From VXNE01 sp965206615 (lineage in GTDB: Bacteria; Pseudomonadota; Gammaproteobacteria; Pseudomonadales; Azotimanducaceae): a stretch of 64,000 nucleotides of DNA. The notes under the pieces are model-generated. The model was not told where the DNA came from. It ran no database searches and saw only the letters and a list, made by a program, of their open reading frames with translations. Made by a program: the position numbers and the translations under genes. Below, one piece after another: positions 52,797 to 62,622 of the stretch; position 1 is the stretch's first letter, and every line of letters begins with the position of its first letter. The stretch spans positions 2,914,001 to 2,978,000 of the forward strand of contig CBDBKI010000005.1 of assembly GCA_965206615.1 (NCBI GenBank), read 5' to 3'.

Positions 52797-53531
52797 TCAG
52801 GCGACGGCTCTCACCGGGACCAGATTCTGCACGTGCAGGCCGCATTCCTTGTCGGTGTCGTTCTCCCACCACCAGCGCCCGTCGCGCTCGTGCTGATGCG
52901 CGGCGATGGCGCGGGTGCACGGCTCGCAGCCGATGCTCCGCATGCCCTGGTCGTGCAGTGGGTTGTACGGCACGTCATTGGCGCGGATGTAGGCCCACAC
53001 ATCGGCGGAGGTCCAGCTTGCCAGCGGGTTGAACTTGGTGAGCGTACGGGCCGGCGTCGAGAACGCCGTATCCGGCTGCTCCGCGGGCAGCAGCGCCCGG
53101 GTAACGCTCTGGTCCTGCCGCTGGCCGGTGATCCAGGCGTCGAGACCAAGGAGCTTGCGCCGCAGCGGTTGAATCTTGCGCACCGCGCAGCACTCGCCGT
53201 GGCCGTCGCGATAGAAACTGAACAGGCCCTTGTCGCGCACGAGCGTCTCGACTGCCGTCGCGTCCGGCATCACCAGTTCGATGGCGATGGCATAGCGTTC
53301 GCGCACCGTCTCGAGGAACCGGTACGTCTGCGGGTGCAGACGCCCCGTGTCGAGGGAGAACACTGGCACCCGTGGCCCGAGAATCCGGCTTGCCATGTCG
53401 ATCAGGACAACGTCTTCGGCGCCGCTGAAGGAAATGGCGATGCGGTCGACGTCAAAACGCCCGAAGGCATCCTCGAGGACCTTCTCCGGATCCGTCGGCG
53501 CATACGCGTCGGCGGCGTCGTTGCTGTGCAT
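52797..53531 (-). CDS. cysH: Assimilatory APS reductase
   Basis: Reduces adenylylsulfate to sulfite (244 aa). The N-terminal PP-loop-like motif is AISFSGAEDVVLIDMASRIL; the 4Fe-4S cysteines of the APS-type are GECCAVRKIQPLRR and IGCEPCTRAI, and the nucleophilic Cys is in the C-terminal DKECGLHVQ. The four cluster cysteines show it uses APS rather than PAPS (E. coli CysH lacks them). ATG 53531. The region upstream on this strand has an AT-rich tract (53583-53615) suitable for CysB binding, but no clear promoter boxes. Confidence 0.95.
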   Translation of the reverse strand: MHSNDAADAYAPTDPEKVLEDAFGRFDVDRIAISFSGAEDVVLIDMASRILGPRVPVFSLDTGRLHPQTYRFLETVRERYAIAIELVMPDATAVETLVRDKGLFSFYRDGHGECCAVRKIQPLRRKLLGLDAWITGQRQDQSVTRALLPAEQPDTAFSTPARTLTKFNPLASWTSADVWAYIRANDVPYNPLHDQGMRSIGCEPCTRAIAAHQHERDGRWWWENDTDKECGLHVQNLVPVRAVA

Positions 53532-53739
53532 GCGTCCGTCTCGGGAACAGGGGAGGGTGGAGCCTAGCAACGCGCGGCCAACGAAAAAAATACTGTATCG
53601 GCATATGCTTAGGTTGCGCGCCCTAGACGGGGTGCGTCGCGCGCGAGCACGGCGGTGCGCACTGCGATGCCCCCGCTGTCGCGGTCTCTTCGCGTCCGCA
53701 TAACATGATGTGCGAGCAGGTGGACCGTCGGAGGATCGT

Positions 53740-54336
53740 TTGAAAGTCCTTTGCCTGGATCTCGAGGGCGTACTGGTGCCGGAAGTCTGGCAGGCCGTGG
53801 CGCACGCCACGCGGATCGAGGCGCTACAGAAGACGACGCGGGACATTCCCGTCTACGCCGACCTCATGGCGCTGCGCCTCGACACCCTGGCGCGCCACGA
53901 CGTATCGATGCGCGACATCGAGCGGACCATCGGGGCCCTCGACCCCCTGCCGGGCGCGCGGGACTTCCTCGGCTGGGCGCGGCGCCGGTTCCAGGTCGCG
54001 ATCCTCTCCGACACGTTCTACGAGTTCGGCATGCCGCTCATGGCGAAGCTCGACTTCCCGCTCCTGCTGTGTCACCGCCTGATCGTCGAGGACGATCGCA
54101 TCACGGGCTACCGCCTGCGCCAGGACAACCCCAAGGTCGCTGCGGTTGCCGCGTTCCGATCCCTCGGATACGAGGTGGCGACGGTCGGCGACTCCTACAA
54201 CGACATCGGCATGCTGCGCGCGGCAGACAGCGGCTACTTCTTCCGGGCGCCCAAGCAGGTGGCGGATGCCCATGCGGACATCCCCTGCGTCGAGAGTTAT
54301 GAGGAACTGAGGGCGGCCCTTGCGGCCGCCCTGTAG
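53740..54336 (+). CDS. thrH: Phosphoserine phosphatase / homoserine phosphotransferase ThrH
   Basis: HAD-family enzyme (198 aa) of the Pseudomonas ThrH type, which dephosphorylates phosphoserine and can phosphorylate homoserine. Motif I is VLCLDLEGVLVPEVWQAVAH, motif II VAILSDTFYEFGMPLMAKLD, motif IV TVGDSYNDIGMLRAADSGYF; TTRDIPVYADLMALRLDTL is specific to the ThrH group. TTG 53740 has GGAGG upstream; an extension to 53710 adds no conserved sequence. It converges on aceA with 8 bp between the stops. Confidence 0.93.
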   Translation: MKVLCLDLEGVLVPEVWQAVAHATRIEALQKTTRDIPVYADLMALRLDTLARHDVSMRDIERTIGALDPLPGARDFLGWARRRFQVAILSDTFYEFGMPLMAKLDFPLLLCHRLIVEDDRITGYRLRQDNPKVAAVAAFRSLGYEVATVGDSYNDIGMLRAADSGYFFRAPKQVADAHADIPCVESYEELRAALAAAL

Positions 54337-54344
54337 TCCCGACC

Positions 54345-55649
54345 TCAGCCGAACTGGGCTTCCTCCGTGGATCCGGTGAGCGCCGTCACGGACGACTGTC
54401 CCCCCTGGATCACGTTCGCCACCTCGTCGAAGTAGCCCGTACCCACTTCCTGCTGGTGACTCACGAAGGAGTAACCCTTCTCGGTCGCCGCGAACTCCTT
54501 CTCCTGCAGCTCCACGTAGGCGGACATCTGCCGGTTCACGTAGTCGCGGGACAACTCGAACATGTTGTACCACATGCTGTGAATCCCGGCCAAAGTGATG
54601 AACTGGTAGCGGTACCCCATCGCCGCGAGCTCCCGCTGGAACTTCGCGATGGTCGCGTCGTCGAGGTGCGCCTTCCAGTTGAACGACGGCGAGCAGTTGT
54701 AGGACAGCATCTGTTCCGGGTACTCGCGGTGGATCGCATCGGCGAACCGCTTCGCCTCGTCGAGATCGGGCACTGCCGTCTCGCACCAGATGAGATCCGC
54801 GTAGGGTGCGTAGGCCAGGCCCCGCGCAATCGCCTGGTCGAGGCCGGCGTGCGTGCGGTAGAAGCCCTCCGGCGTCCTTTCGCCGGTCAGGAACGGCTTG
54901 TCCCATTCGTCGACGTCGCTCGTGACCATGTCGGCCGCGTTCGCGTCCGTACGCGCCATGAGGATCGTCGGAACGTCGCAGACGTCCGCTGCCAGCCGCG
55001 CGGCGATGAGCTTCTGGACCGCCTCCGTGGTGGGCACCAGCACCTTGCCGCCCATGTGGCCGCACTTCTTCACGGATGCCAACTGGTCCTCGAAGTGCAC
55101 GCCGGCGGCCCCGGCCGAGATCATGCTCTTCATCAACTCGAACGCGTTCAGCACGCCTCCGAATCCCGCTTCGGCGTCCGCGACGATCGGCGCGTAGAAG
55201 TCGATGCCGTCGTCGACACCGTTGGCCCACTGAATCTCGTCTGCGCGCCGGAAGGCATTGTTGATGCGGTTGACGAGGGAGGGGACGGAGTTCACCGCGT
55301 ACAGCGACTGGTCCGGGTACATCGTCTCGGAGGTGTTGTTGTCCGCAGCTACCTGCCAGCCGGACACGTAGATCGCCTTGACGCCGGCCTTGACCTGCTG
55401 CACGGCCTGACCGCCGGTGACCGCGCCGAGACAGTTGATGTAGTCCTCCGTGTGCAGGTACTCCCACAGCTTGTCGGCGCCATGTGCCGCCAACATGCCG
55501 CGGTGCGGGATCGTGCCTCGCAGGTTGACCACGTGCTCGGCCGAATAGCCCCGCTTGACATCGTTCCAGCGGGGGTTCGTCCGCCATTCATCTTGCAGCT
55601 CGCGGATCTGTGCCGCGCGTGGCTTTCCGGGGGTGTAGTGCAGTGCCAT
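54345..55649 (-). CDS. aceA: Isocitrate lyase
   Basis: Cleaves isocitrate to glyoxylate and succinate in the glyoxylate shunt (434 aa, as in E. coli). The catalytic loop is SVKKCGHMGGKVLVPTTEAV; AVTGGQAVQQVKAGVKAIYV, LIWCETAVPDLDEAKRFADA and LSYNCSPSFNWKAHLDD are conserved substrate-site segments. ATG 55649 (MALHYTPGKPRAAQIRELQD). No malate synthase or aceK is adjacent. The competing enzyme icd lies 4.5 kb away. Confidence 0.97.
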   Translation of the reverse strand: MALHYTPGKPRAAQIRELQDEWRTNPRWNDVKRGYSAEHVVNLRGTIPHRGMLAAHGADKLWEYLHTEDYINCLGAVTGGQAVQQVKAGVKAIYVSGWQVAADNNTSETMYPDQSLYAVNSVPSLVNRINNAFRRADEIQWANGVDDGIDFYAPIVADAEAGFGGVLNAFELMKSMISAGAAGVHFEDQLASVKKCGHMGGKVLVPTTEAVQKLIAARLAADVCDVPTILMARTDANAADMVTSDVDEWDKPFLTGERTPEGFYRTHAGLDQAIARGLAYAPYADLIWCETAVPDLDEAKRFADAIHREYPEQMLSYNCSPSFNWKAHLDDATIAKFQRELAAMGYRYQFITLAGIHSMWYNMFELSRDYVNRQMSAYVELQEKEFAATEKGYSFVSHQQEVGTGYFDEVANVIQGGQSSVTALTGSTEEAQFG

Positions 55650-55693
55650 GTCCGCCTCGTCGGGTTGGAAAGGCGGCGATTCTAAGTGGCCCA

Positions 55694-55721
55694 CCTATAA
55701 TTAAAAGAGAAACATGGACAA
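55694..55721 (-). promoter_or_regulatory. Sigma70-like promoter of aceA
   Basis: On the minus strand TTGTCC (55716-55721), 16-bp spacer, TATAGG (55694-55699), within a conspicuously AT-rich stretch between the purB fusion and aceA. It leaves a leader of about 40 nt. Confidence 0.6.
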
Positions 55722-55782
55722 GTAATATTTTCCGAAATGGAATTGATCTGCCTCGCGGAGCGCATCAGGCGCCTCGCCCCCG

Positions 55783-57582
55783 TCAGCGCAGGATCAGCTC
55801 CATGCGGATGTGCGGCAGACCGGCCTCGAGGAAGGTCTGGCCGACCGGGCGGAAACCGGCGGCTGCGTAGAGGCTGCGCGCCTCGACCTGTGCGTTCAGC
55901 CACACGGCGCCATCGCCCCGATCGCGTGCCGCCGCCAGCGCGGCGTCGAGCAGGCGCCGGCCGATGCCGGCCCGCCTTTGCTTGGCGAGGACGGCCACCC
56001 TGCCGATCTGGCCGTCCGCGAGCAGTCGGGTCGTGCCGATGGTGCGGCCGCCGCGTTTCGCGAGGAAGTGCACCGCATCCGCATCCCGTCCGTCTCGCTC
56101 GAGTTCCTCGGGAACGCCCTGTTCCGCGATGAATACGGCGCTCCGCACGGACATCAGCGCCTCGCCGTGGGTGCCCCACGGCACTTCCATGACCTCCACC
56201 TCGTCGGGGCCGAGGCCGAGGGTTTCGGCCAGCTCTCGCGCGAGTCCGGTGTAACCGGCCGGGGTGAGCCCCTGCAGGGACTCGCGTGCCTCGTCCGGCA
56301 AATCCAGCGCATCGATCAGTGCGCAATAGCCGGCGGCGTCCAGGCGCTCGCCACGGGTCAGCTCCTTGAGCCGCTCGTACGGTTCGTCCATCCCCGCCCG
56401 GCGCATCACGGTCTGTACGGCCTCGGTGAGCACCTCCCAGCTGTCCGCCAGATCGGCATCGAGTCGCTCCGTGTCGACCTCGAGCCGGCCGATGCCCCGC
56501 AGCGCGGCCACGACAGCCACCAGCGAGTGCCCGAGGCAGGCGCCCACGTTGCGCAGGGCCGTGGAGTCCGACAGGTCGCGCTGCCAGCGGGAGACGGCAA
56601 GCTTGCCGCCGAGGTGCGACAGCAGCGCGTTCGCGATCCCGATGTTGCCTTCGGAGTTCTCGAAGTCGATGGGATTGACCTTGTGCGGCATGGTCGAACT
56701 GCCGGTCTCTCCGGCCACCTTGCGGCTTCTGAAGTAGCCCAGGGAGATGTATCCCCACATGTCGCGGTCGAAGTCGAGCAGGACCTGGTTGAAACGCGCG
56801 AGGGCGTCGAAATACTCAGCGATGTAGTCGTGCGGCTCGATCTGCGTGGTGTACCCGTTGTGCTCGAGGCCGAGCCCGCGCACGAAGTCCGCGGCGACGG
56901 CCGGCCAGTCGACGTGGGGGAAGGCGACGAGGTGCGCATTGTAGTTGCCGACCGCACCGTTCGCCTTGCCGAGGATGCGGACGTCCTGCAGGGTCGCAAG
57001 CTGGCGAGCGAGGCGCGCGGCAAAGACCGCGAACTCCTTGCCCACCGTCGTCGGCGACGCGGCCTGCCCATGGGTGCGTGCCAGCATCGGCACCCCCGCA
57101 TTGGCTGCCGCGAGGCCGCGGACCCTGCCGACCAGGTCGCGCATCGTCGGCACCATGACTTCGTCGCGCGCCCGCTGCAGCATCGTTGCGTAGGCGAGGT
57201 TGTTGATGTCCTCCGACGTGCATGCGAAGTGCACGTACTCCGTATGGGCGGAGAGACCCTCGATCGCGGCGATCCGCTCCTTGACGAAATACTCCACGGC
57301 CTTCACGTCGTGGTTGGTCCGGGCCTCGATGGCGCGTATGTGCTCCGCGTCCACCACGGTGAAGTCGCGGTACACGGACCGGCAGGCGGCCGTGCGGTGC
57401 GCGTCGGGCACGGGCAGTTCGATGATGGCCGGCGTGTTCGCCAGATGCAGGAACCACTCGATTTCGACCCGCACGCGCGCGCGTATCAGGCCGAACTCGG
57501 AGACCAGCGGCGCCAGCGGCGCGACCCGCGCGCGGTAGCGCCCGTCGAGCGGCGAAACGGCAGTCAGGGACGACAGCTCCAT
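55783..57582 (-). CDS. purB: Adenylosuccinate lyase fused to a GNAT acetyltransferase domain
   Basis: A 599-residue two-domain protein. Residues 1 to about 455 are a complete PurB (E. coli 456 aa), which acts twice in purine synthesis: LTAVSPLDGRYRARVAPLAP, THGQAASPTTVGKEFAVFAA, and the signature GSSTMPHKVNPIDFENSEGN. It ends near SLQGLTPAGYTGLARELAET. Without a stop, a GNAT domain follows (about 465-599): SVRSAVFIAEQGVPEELERD, HFLAKRGGRTIGTTRLL, the CoA-binding KQRRAGIGRRLLDAALAAAR, and AEARSLYAAAGFRP-type motif IV (QVEARSLYAAAGFRPVGQTF). No internal stop or start-like ribosome-binding site separates them. The acetyl acceptor is unknown. ATG 57582 starts MELSSLTAVSPLDGRY. Confidence 0.93.
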   Translation of the reverse strand: MELSSLTAVSPLDGRYRARVAPLAPLVSEFGLIRARVRVEIEWFLHLANTPAIIELPVPDAHRTAACRSVYRDFTVVDAEHIRAIEARTNHDVKAVEYFVKERIAAIEGLSAHTEYVHFACTSEDINNLAYATMLQRARDEVMVPTMRDLVGRVRGLAAANAGVPMLARTHGQAASPTTVGKEFAVFAARLARQLATLQDVRILGKANGAVGNYNAHLVAFPHVDWPAVAADFVRGLGLEHNGYTTQIEPHDYIAEYFDALARFNQVLLDFDRDMWGYISLGYFRSRKVAGETGSSTMPHKVNPIDFENSEGNIGIANALLSHLGGKLAVSRWQRDLSDSTALRNVGACLGHSLVAVVAALRGIGRLEVDTERLDADLADSWEVLTEAVQTVMRRAGMDEPYERLKELTRGERLDAAGYCALIDALDLPDEARESLQGLTPAGYTGLARELAETLGLGPDEVEVMEVPWGTHGEALMSVRSAVFIAEQGVPEELERDGRDADAVHFLAKRGGRTIGTTRLLADGQIGRVAVLAKQRRAGIGRRLLDAALAAARDRGDGAVWLNAQVEARSLYAAAGFRPVGQTFLEAGLPHIRMELILR

Positions 57583-57634
57583 CGGGGCCTCTGGTATTGC
57601 AAGGGACGAACGATCGGTAGGGGCCATGGGCGAG

Positions 57635-58714
57635 TTATCCGTCCGCGCCGCCGACCGCGACGATCACGCCCCCGCCGAGGCAGCGCTCGCCATCGTAGAA
57701 ACAGACGTACTGTCCGGGGGTGACGGCCCGCTGAGGGTGCTCGAAGACCACGCGAACCCCGTCACCGTCGGCTTCCACCAGGCACGCCTGATCCGGTTGC
57801 CGGTAGCGCGTCTTGGCGTGGCAGCGTCGGGGCAGGTCGGCGGGTGCGAGCCAGTTGAGGCAGGTCGCGACGAGACTGCAGCTCAGGAGGTGCCGTTCGT
57901 CCTGGCTGACGACCAGTTCGTTCTCACGAAGCCGCTTGGCGACGACATACCACGGTGCTTCCCGATATCCGGCGCGGCCGCCGATGCCCAGCCCCTGGCG
58001 CTGTCCCAGCGTGAAGTACGCAAGCCCCCGATGCTCCCCCAGGAGCTGGCCGTCGGTGTCCACGATCGGCCCCGGCGTACGCGGCAGGTAGCGCGCCAGG
58101 AAGTCGGCAAAGCGGCGTTCGCCGATGAAGCAGATGCCGGTACTGTCCTTCTTGTCGTGGACGGGCAGGTGTGCGTCCCGGGCCATGCTGCGGACCTCGG
58201 GCTTGCGCATCCCGCCGAGGGGAAACAGGCAACCGCGCAGTCGCGCGGCCGGCACGGCCTGCAGGAAATAGCTCTGGTCCTTGTCGCGGTCCACGCCCTT
58301 GCGAAGTTCGAATTCCCGACCGGTACAGAGCGCGCGGACGTAGTGTCCCGTGGCGATGCGATCCGCGCCCAGCACGCGCGCATAGTCGAGGAACACGTTG
58401 AACTTGATCTCGCTGTTGCAGAGCACGTCCGGGTTGGGCGTGCGGCCCGCGGCGTACTCGGCGAGGAAGTGCTCGAAGACATTGTCCCAGTATTCGGCCG
58501 CGAAGTTCGCTTCGTGCAGCGGAATCTGCAGGCGTTCGCACACCGCGCGGGCGTCGGCGAAGTCCGCCTGCGCGGTGCAGTATTCCTCGCCGTCGTCCTC
58601 GTCCCAGTTCTTCATGAACATGCCTTCCACGGCGTAGCCGCGCTCCTTGAGCAGCAACGCCGCCACGGCGGAGTCCACGCCGCCCGACATGCCCACGATG
58701 ACCGTTGACGCCAC
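57635..58714 (-). CDS. mnmA: tRNA 2-thiouridylase MnmA
   Basis: ATP-dependent sulfur transfer to U34 of Glu, Gln and Lys tRNAs (359 aa). The PP-loop is VIVGMSGGVDSAVAALLLKE; the active cysteines are in NPDVLCNSEIKFNVFLDYA and DSTGICFIGERRFADFLARY; the tRNA contact GIGGRAGYREAPWYVVAKR is present. GTG 58714 starts MASTVIVGMSGG as in the family; longer openings upstream lack homology. It lies 52 bp upstream of purB, as mnmA-(hflD)-purB does in E. coli, here without hflD. Confidence 0.95.
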   Translation of the reverse strand: MASTVIVGMSGGVDSAVAALLLKERGYAVEGMFMKNWDEDDGEEYCTAQADFADARAVCERLQIPLHEANFAAEYWDNVFEHFLAEYAAGRTPNPDVLCNSEIKFNVFLDYARVLGADRIATGHYVRALCTGREFELRKGVDRDKDQSYFLQAVPAARLRGCLFPLGGMRKPEVRSMARDAHLPVHDKKDSTGICFIGERRFADFLARYLPRTPGPIVDTDGQLLGEHRGLAYFTLGQRQGLGIGGRAGYREAPWYVVAKRLRENELVVSQDERHLLSCSLVATCLNWLAPADLPRRCHAKTRYRQPDQACLVEADGDGVRVVFEHPQRAVTPGQYVCFYDGERCLGGGVIVAVGGADG

Positions 58715-58831
58715 CCGTTTGGCCCCGCGGAGTAGAGCCTCCCATTGTACTCCTTCGTCCGGCCGTGCCGGACCGGCCAGCGGGTGCGCGTTTGTTGCAC
58801 GGGGGCCGGTACGGGAGTGTAATCCCCTCCG

Positions 58832-59302
58832 ATGAGCAGTCTGACCCACATCGACGAGCACGGCGCGGCCCACATGGTGGACGTGTCCGACAAGGCCGTC
58901 ACCGAGCGCACGGCCAGCGCGCAGGCCGTACTCGTCATGCAGCCGGAGACGCTCGCCGAGATCCGCTCGGGCGACCTGCCCAAGGGCGACGTTTTCGCGG
59001 TCGCCCGCGTCGCCGGCATACAGGCGGCCAAGCGCACCAGCGACCTCATTCCCCTGTGCCACCCGCTGCCGCTTTCGAAGGTGAGCGTGGACTTCGACCC
59101 GGTCGAGTCCGACCGGCTGCGCATCGTCGCGACGTGCAAGGTGACCGGGCAGACGGGCGTCGAAATGGAAGCGCTGACCGCGGCCAGCGTCGCGGCCCTC
59201 ACGGTATACGACATGTGCAAGGCCATCGATCGCGGCATGCGCATCGAGAGCGTGGAACTCCTGAGCAAGGACGGCGGGCGGAGCGGCGCGTGGCGGCGGT
59301 AA
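58832..59302 (+). CDS. moaC: Cyclic pyranopterin monophosphate synthase
   Basis: Molybdenum cofactor step one, second half (156 aa). LTHIDEHGAAHMVDVSDKAV starts the domain; SDLIPLCHPLPLSKVSVDFD, TGVEMEALTAASVAALTVYD and MCKAIDRGMRIESVELLSKD carry the conserved His, Glu and the catalytic Lys of the SKDGGRSG end. ATG 58832 is divergent from mnmA. moaCDE are overlapping or closely spaced; moaA is not in the window. Confidence 0.96.
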   Translation: MSSLTHIDEHGAAHMVDVSDKAVTERTASAQAVLVMQPETLAEIRSGDLPKGDVFAVARVAGIQAAKRTSDLIPLCHPLPLSKVSVDFDPVESDRLRIVATCKVTGQTGVEMEALTAASVAALTVYDMCKAIDRGMRIESVELLSKDGGRSGAWRR

Positions 59303-59556
59303 CGGTGCGCGTGCTCTTCTTCGCCTCGCTCAGGGAGACGGTCGGCGAGGACGTCCTGGAGGTGCCTCTGGCGCCCGGGGCGACCATCGCCGGGTTGCGC
59401 GCCACGCTTGCGCGCCAGCTTTCCCGCCAGGGCGCCGCGGCGCTTGCCGATGCGGAGGTGCGGATCGCGGTCAATCAGCGGTTCGTGCACGGCCAGGACA
59501 CACCGCTGGTCGCCGGCGACGAAGTGGCCTTCCTGCCCCCGGTCACCGGAGGCTGA
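59290..59556 (+). CDS. moaD: Molybdopterin synthase sulfur carrier subunit
   Basis: Ubiquitin-like sulfur carrier (88 aa from GTG 59290, or 83 from GTG 59305). VRVLFFASLRETVGEDVLEV begins the fold and the protein ends FLPPVTGG with the Gly-Gly tail that is thiocarboxylated. The GTG at 59290 overlaps the moaC stop and has GGAG upstream. MoaD pairs with MoaE, encoded 1 bp downstream. Confidence 0.93.
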   Translation: MAAVTVRVLFFASLRETVGEDVLEVPLAPGATIAGLRATLARQLSRQGAAALADAEVRIAVNQRFVHGQDTPLVAGDEVAFLPPVTGG

Positions 59557-59557
59557 C

Positions 59558-60040
59558 ATGGCCGTGGCCATTCGCGTGCAGAGGGAAGACTTCTCGCTCG
59601 CCGACGAGTGGCAGGCGTTGCGGGCGCGCACCGGGGCGGGGTCGGGGGCGATCGCCGCGTTCGCCGGGCTGGTGCGGGACGACGCGCGCAGCGGCGGGGC
59701 GACCGAGACGCTTGCCCTGGAACACTACCCGGGCATGACCGAGTCGAGCATCGCGGCCATCGTGTCCGACGCACAGCAGCGTTGGTCACTCGACGACGTG
59801 GTCGTCGTGCATCGGGTGGGCGAACTCGGCCCGGGAGACCAGATCGTTCTCGTGCTGGTCGCGGCCGCGCACCGCGCGGCCGCGTTCGCCGGGTGCGAGT
59901 TCATCATGGACTACCTGAAGACGCGCGCCGTGTTCTGGAAGAAGGAAACGCGCGGCTCCGACGCGGCCTGGGTGCGCTCCACCGGGGACGACGCGGCGCG
60001 GGCCGAGGCCTGGGAGGCTGGCGCGCCCTCGGACGGCTGA
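59558..60040 (+). CDS. moaE: Molybdopterin synthase catalytic subunit
   Basis: Large subunit (160 aa) that inserts two sulfurs into cyclic pyranopterin. GAIAAFAGLVRDDARSGGAT, LALEHYPGMTESSIAAIVSD, VHRVGELGPGDQIVLVLVAA and the catalytic Lys region YLKTRAVFWKKETRGSDAAW are visible. ATG 59558 follows the moaD stop by 1 bp. The C-terminal ~15 residues are Ala-rich and not conserved. Confidence 0.96.
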   Translation: MAVAIRVQREDFSLADEWQALRARTGAGSGAIAAFAGLVRDDARSGGATETLALEHYPGMTESSIAAIVSDAQQRWSLDDVVVVHRVGELGPGDQIVLVLVAAAHRAAAFAGCEFIMDYLKTRAVFWKKETRGSDAAWVRSTGDDAARAEAWEAGAPSDG

Positions 60041-60060
60041 TCGAAGGGCGTTCGGCAGGC

Positions 60061-60118
60061 AGGAAGACACCAGGAAGACACCCGCCGGACGGCCCCACGG
60101 GGCCGGCGATGCTATAAT
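60061..60118 (+). promoter_or_regulatory. Promoter region of icd
   Basis: An extended -10, TGCTATAAT (TATAAT 60113-60118), lies 38 bp before the icd ATG; no convincing -35 is present, as is usual for extended -10 promoters. Just upstream are a direct repeat of AGGAAGACACC (60061 and 60072) and a short hairpin CGGCCCC-AC-GGGGCCG (60090-60105), which may terminate moaE transcription. Confidence 0.6.
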
Positions 60119-60155
60119 CGCGCGCCGCATTTCCCCCCTTTGCATTGGAGTACCG

Positions 60156-61418
<1,263 letters not shown>

Positions 61419-61472
61419 CCCGCGACGCGACGCCGGACCGCCCGGGGTCCCCCGTGCAGCGGTCTGGAAGCG

Positions 61473-61724
61473 TCAATCGAAGGCGTCGGCGGCCAGCGCA
61501 TCGTCGGGCGCCGGTCCGTCGTCTGTCGAGCGGATATTGACCGCGTGCGGTCCCTTGGGACCTTCCTGAATGTCGAACTCGACCACCTGTCCCGCGCGTA
61601 GCGTCTTGTAGCCAGACATCTGGATGGAAGAAAAGTGGACGAAGAGGTCTTCGCCGCTTGCTTCGGACAAAATGAACCCGTAGCCCTTGGCGTTGTTGAA
61701 CCACTTTACCGTGCCCGTAGCCAC
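61473..61724 (-). CDS. cspD: Cold-shock domain protein, CspD-like
   Basis: Single cold-shock domain (83 aa): TGTVKWFNNAKGYGFI (RNP1 KGYGFI), DLFVHFSSIQMSGYKTLRAG (RNP2 LFVHF) and VEFDIQEGPKGPHAVNIRS, plus an acidic C-terminal tail. GTG 61724 start. Placement between icd and clpSA matches CspD, a replication inhibitor in stationary phase; a CspA-type RNA chaperone role is equally possible from sequence. Confidence 0.93.
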   Translation of the reverse strand: MATGTVKWFNNAKGYGFILSEASGEDLFVHFSSIQMSGYKTLRAGQVVEFDIQEGPKGPHAVNIRSTDDGPAPDDALAADAFD

Positions 61725-61776
61725 CTGGTCGGCCTAGCCGGAGGAGCGCTTGATACAGCCGCGCGGGAAGCGGCAC

Positions 61777-61805
61777 GATGTACAGGGCTGTCGTGTGTTT
61801 GTCAA
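61777..61805 (-). promoter_or_regulatory. Sigma70-like promoter of cspD
   Basis: On the minus strand TTGACA (61800-61805), 17-bp spacer, TACATC (61777-61782), leaving a leader of roughly 45 nt before the GTG start. Confidence 0.6.
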
Positions 61806-62305
61806 GTTCGCTGCGGATTCAAGGCATCTCGAAGGCGCCGAAAAGGGGCGTCCGGACCGCGTTCGTCGGGCCCTCGGCAGCGGCGCTCGGCCGGGTGTCG
61901 AGACGCCAGCGAGTATGCCGTGGCCACCGTACCCCCGCCAACGGAACGCGCCCGGGAACGGCTCGGCCAAGGGCGGCGTCGGAAGCGCCGCTGGTCGCCT
62001 GCGAGGCGGGCGTGGCCGGACCGGAACCGGAGTGGCGCACCGACTCGGCCGTGCGGCACCTGAGTTGGCCCGGTATTGGCGCCCGGACGAACTCCGGAGC
62101 CAGACAAACTTGCGGGACAGCACCCCGGATTCAAGTATGATTAAGTTGGCCGTCCGCACTGGGGCACGCCACCTTGGAGCATGCAAAGACCATTTCCGCA
62201 TCGACATGGACCCGCGCGGCACCGGGTCGCAGCGCGCGGCCCACCGGGCCGAAGGCGGCATGCGGCCGCCTGTCGCTACCGGCGCCGCGCCTGCAAAGCG
62301 ATGAC
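61806..62305. other. Gene-free stretch upstream of clpS
   Basis: No frame in this 500-bp stretch has recognisable protein character on either strand, and I see no tRNA or repeat. A TATGAT box (62136-62141) in an otherwise GC-rich context is the most promoter-like sequence for clpS, but lacks a well-spaced -35. It is the longest featureless region in the window. Confidence 0.5.
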
Positions 62306-62620
62306 ATGGAAGATCTTCCCACCGGCACGGTCATCGCACCCGAGGAAACCAAGCCGGCGCTCAAGCGACCGCCGATGTTCAAGGTTCTGCTCATGAACGA
62401 CGACTACACGCCGATGGAGTTCGTGGTACATGTGCTGGAAACCTTCTTCGGCATGAACCGCGAGAAGGCGATCCAGATCATGCTTGCCGTGCACACCTCC
62501 GGCAGTGCCGTGGTAGGCATCTACCCGCGTGATATCGCGGAGACCAAGTCCGAAACGATCAATGAATATGCGCGCGCGAACCAGCACCCCCTCTTGTCCA
62601 CCGTGGAGATGACCGACTGA
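62306..62620 (+). CDS. clpS: ATP-dependent Clp protease adaptor ClpS
   Basis: N-degron adaptor (104 aa) that hands substrates with Leu, Phe, Tyr or Trp N-termini to ClpA. PPMFKVLLMNDDYTPMEFVV contains the acidic residues of the N-end pocket, VLETFFGMNREKAIQIMLAV and HTSGSAVVGIYPRDIAETK complete it. ATG 62306 starts MEDLPTGTV; the longer open frame from 62174 is not conserved. clpA follows 2 bp later. Confidence 0.95.
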   Translation: MEDLPTGTVIAPEETKPALKRPPMFKVLLMNDDYTPMEFVVHVLETFFGMNREKAIQIMLAVHTSGSAVVGIYPRDIAETKSETINEYARANQHPLLSTVEMTD

Positions 62621-62622
62621 CC

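Noticed and set aside
61750..62304. 184-codon frame in the cspD-clpS gap
   Set aside because: No domain, low-complexity Arg/Gly/Pro composition, no ribosome-binding site, and overlapping alternatives on the other strand look equally random.
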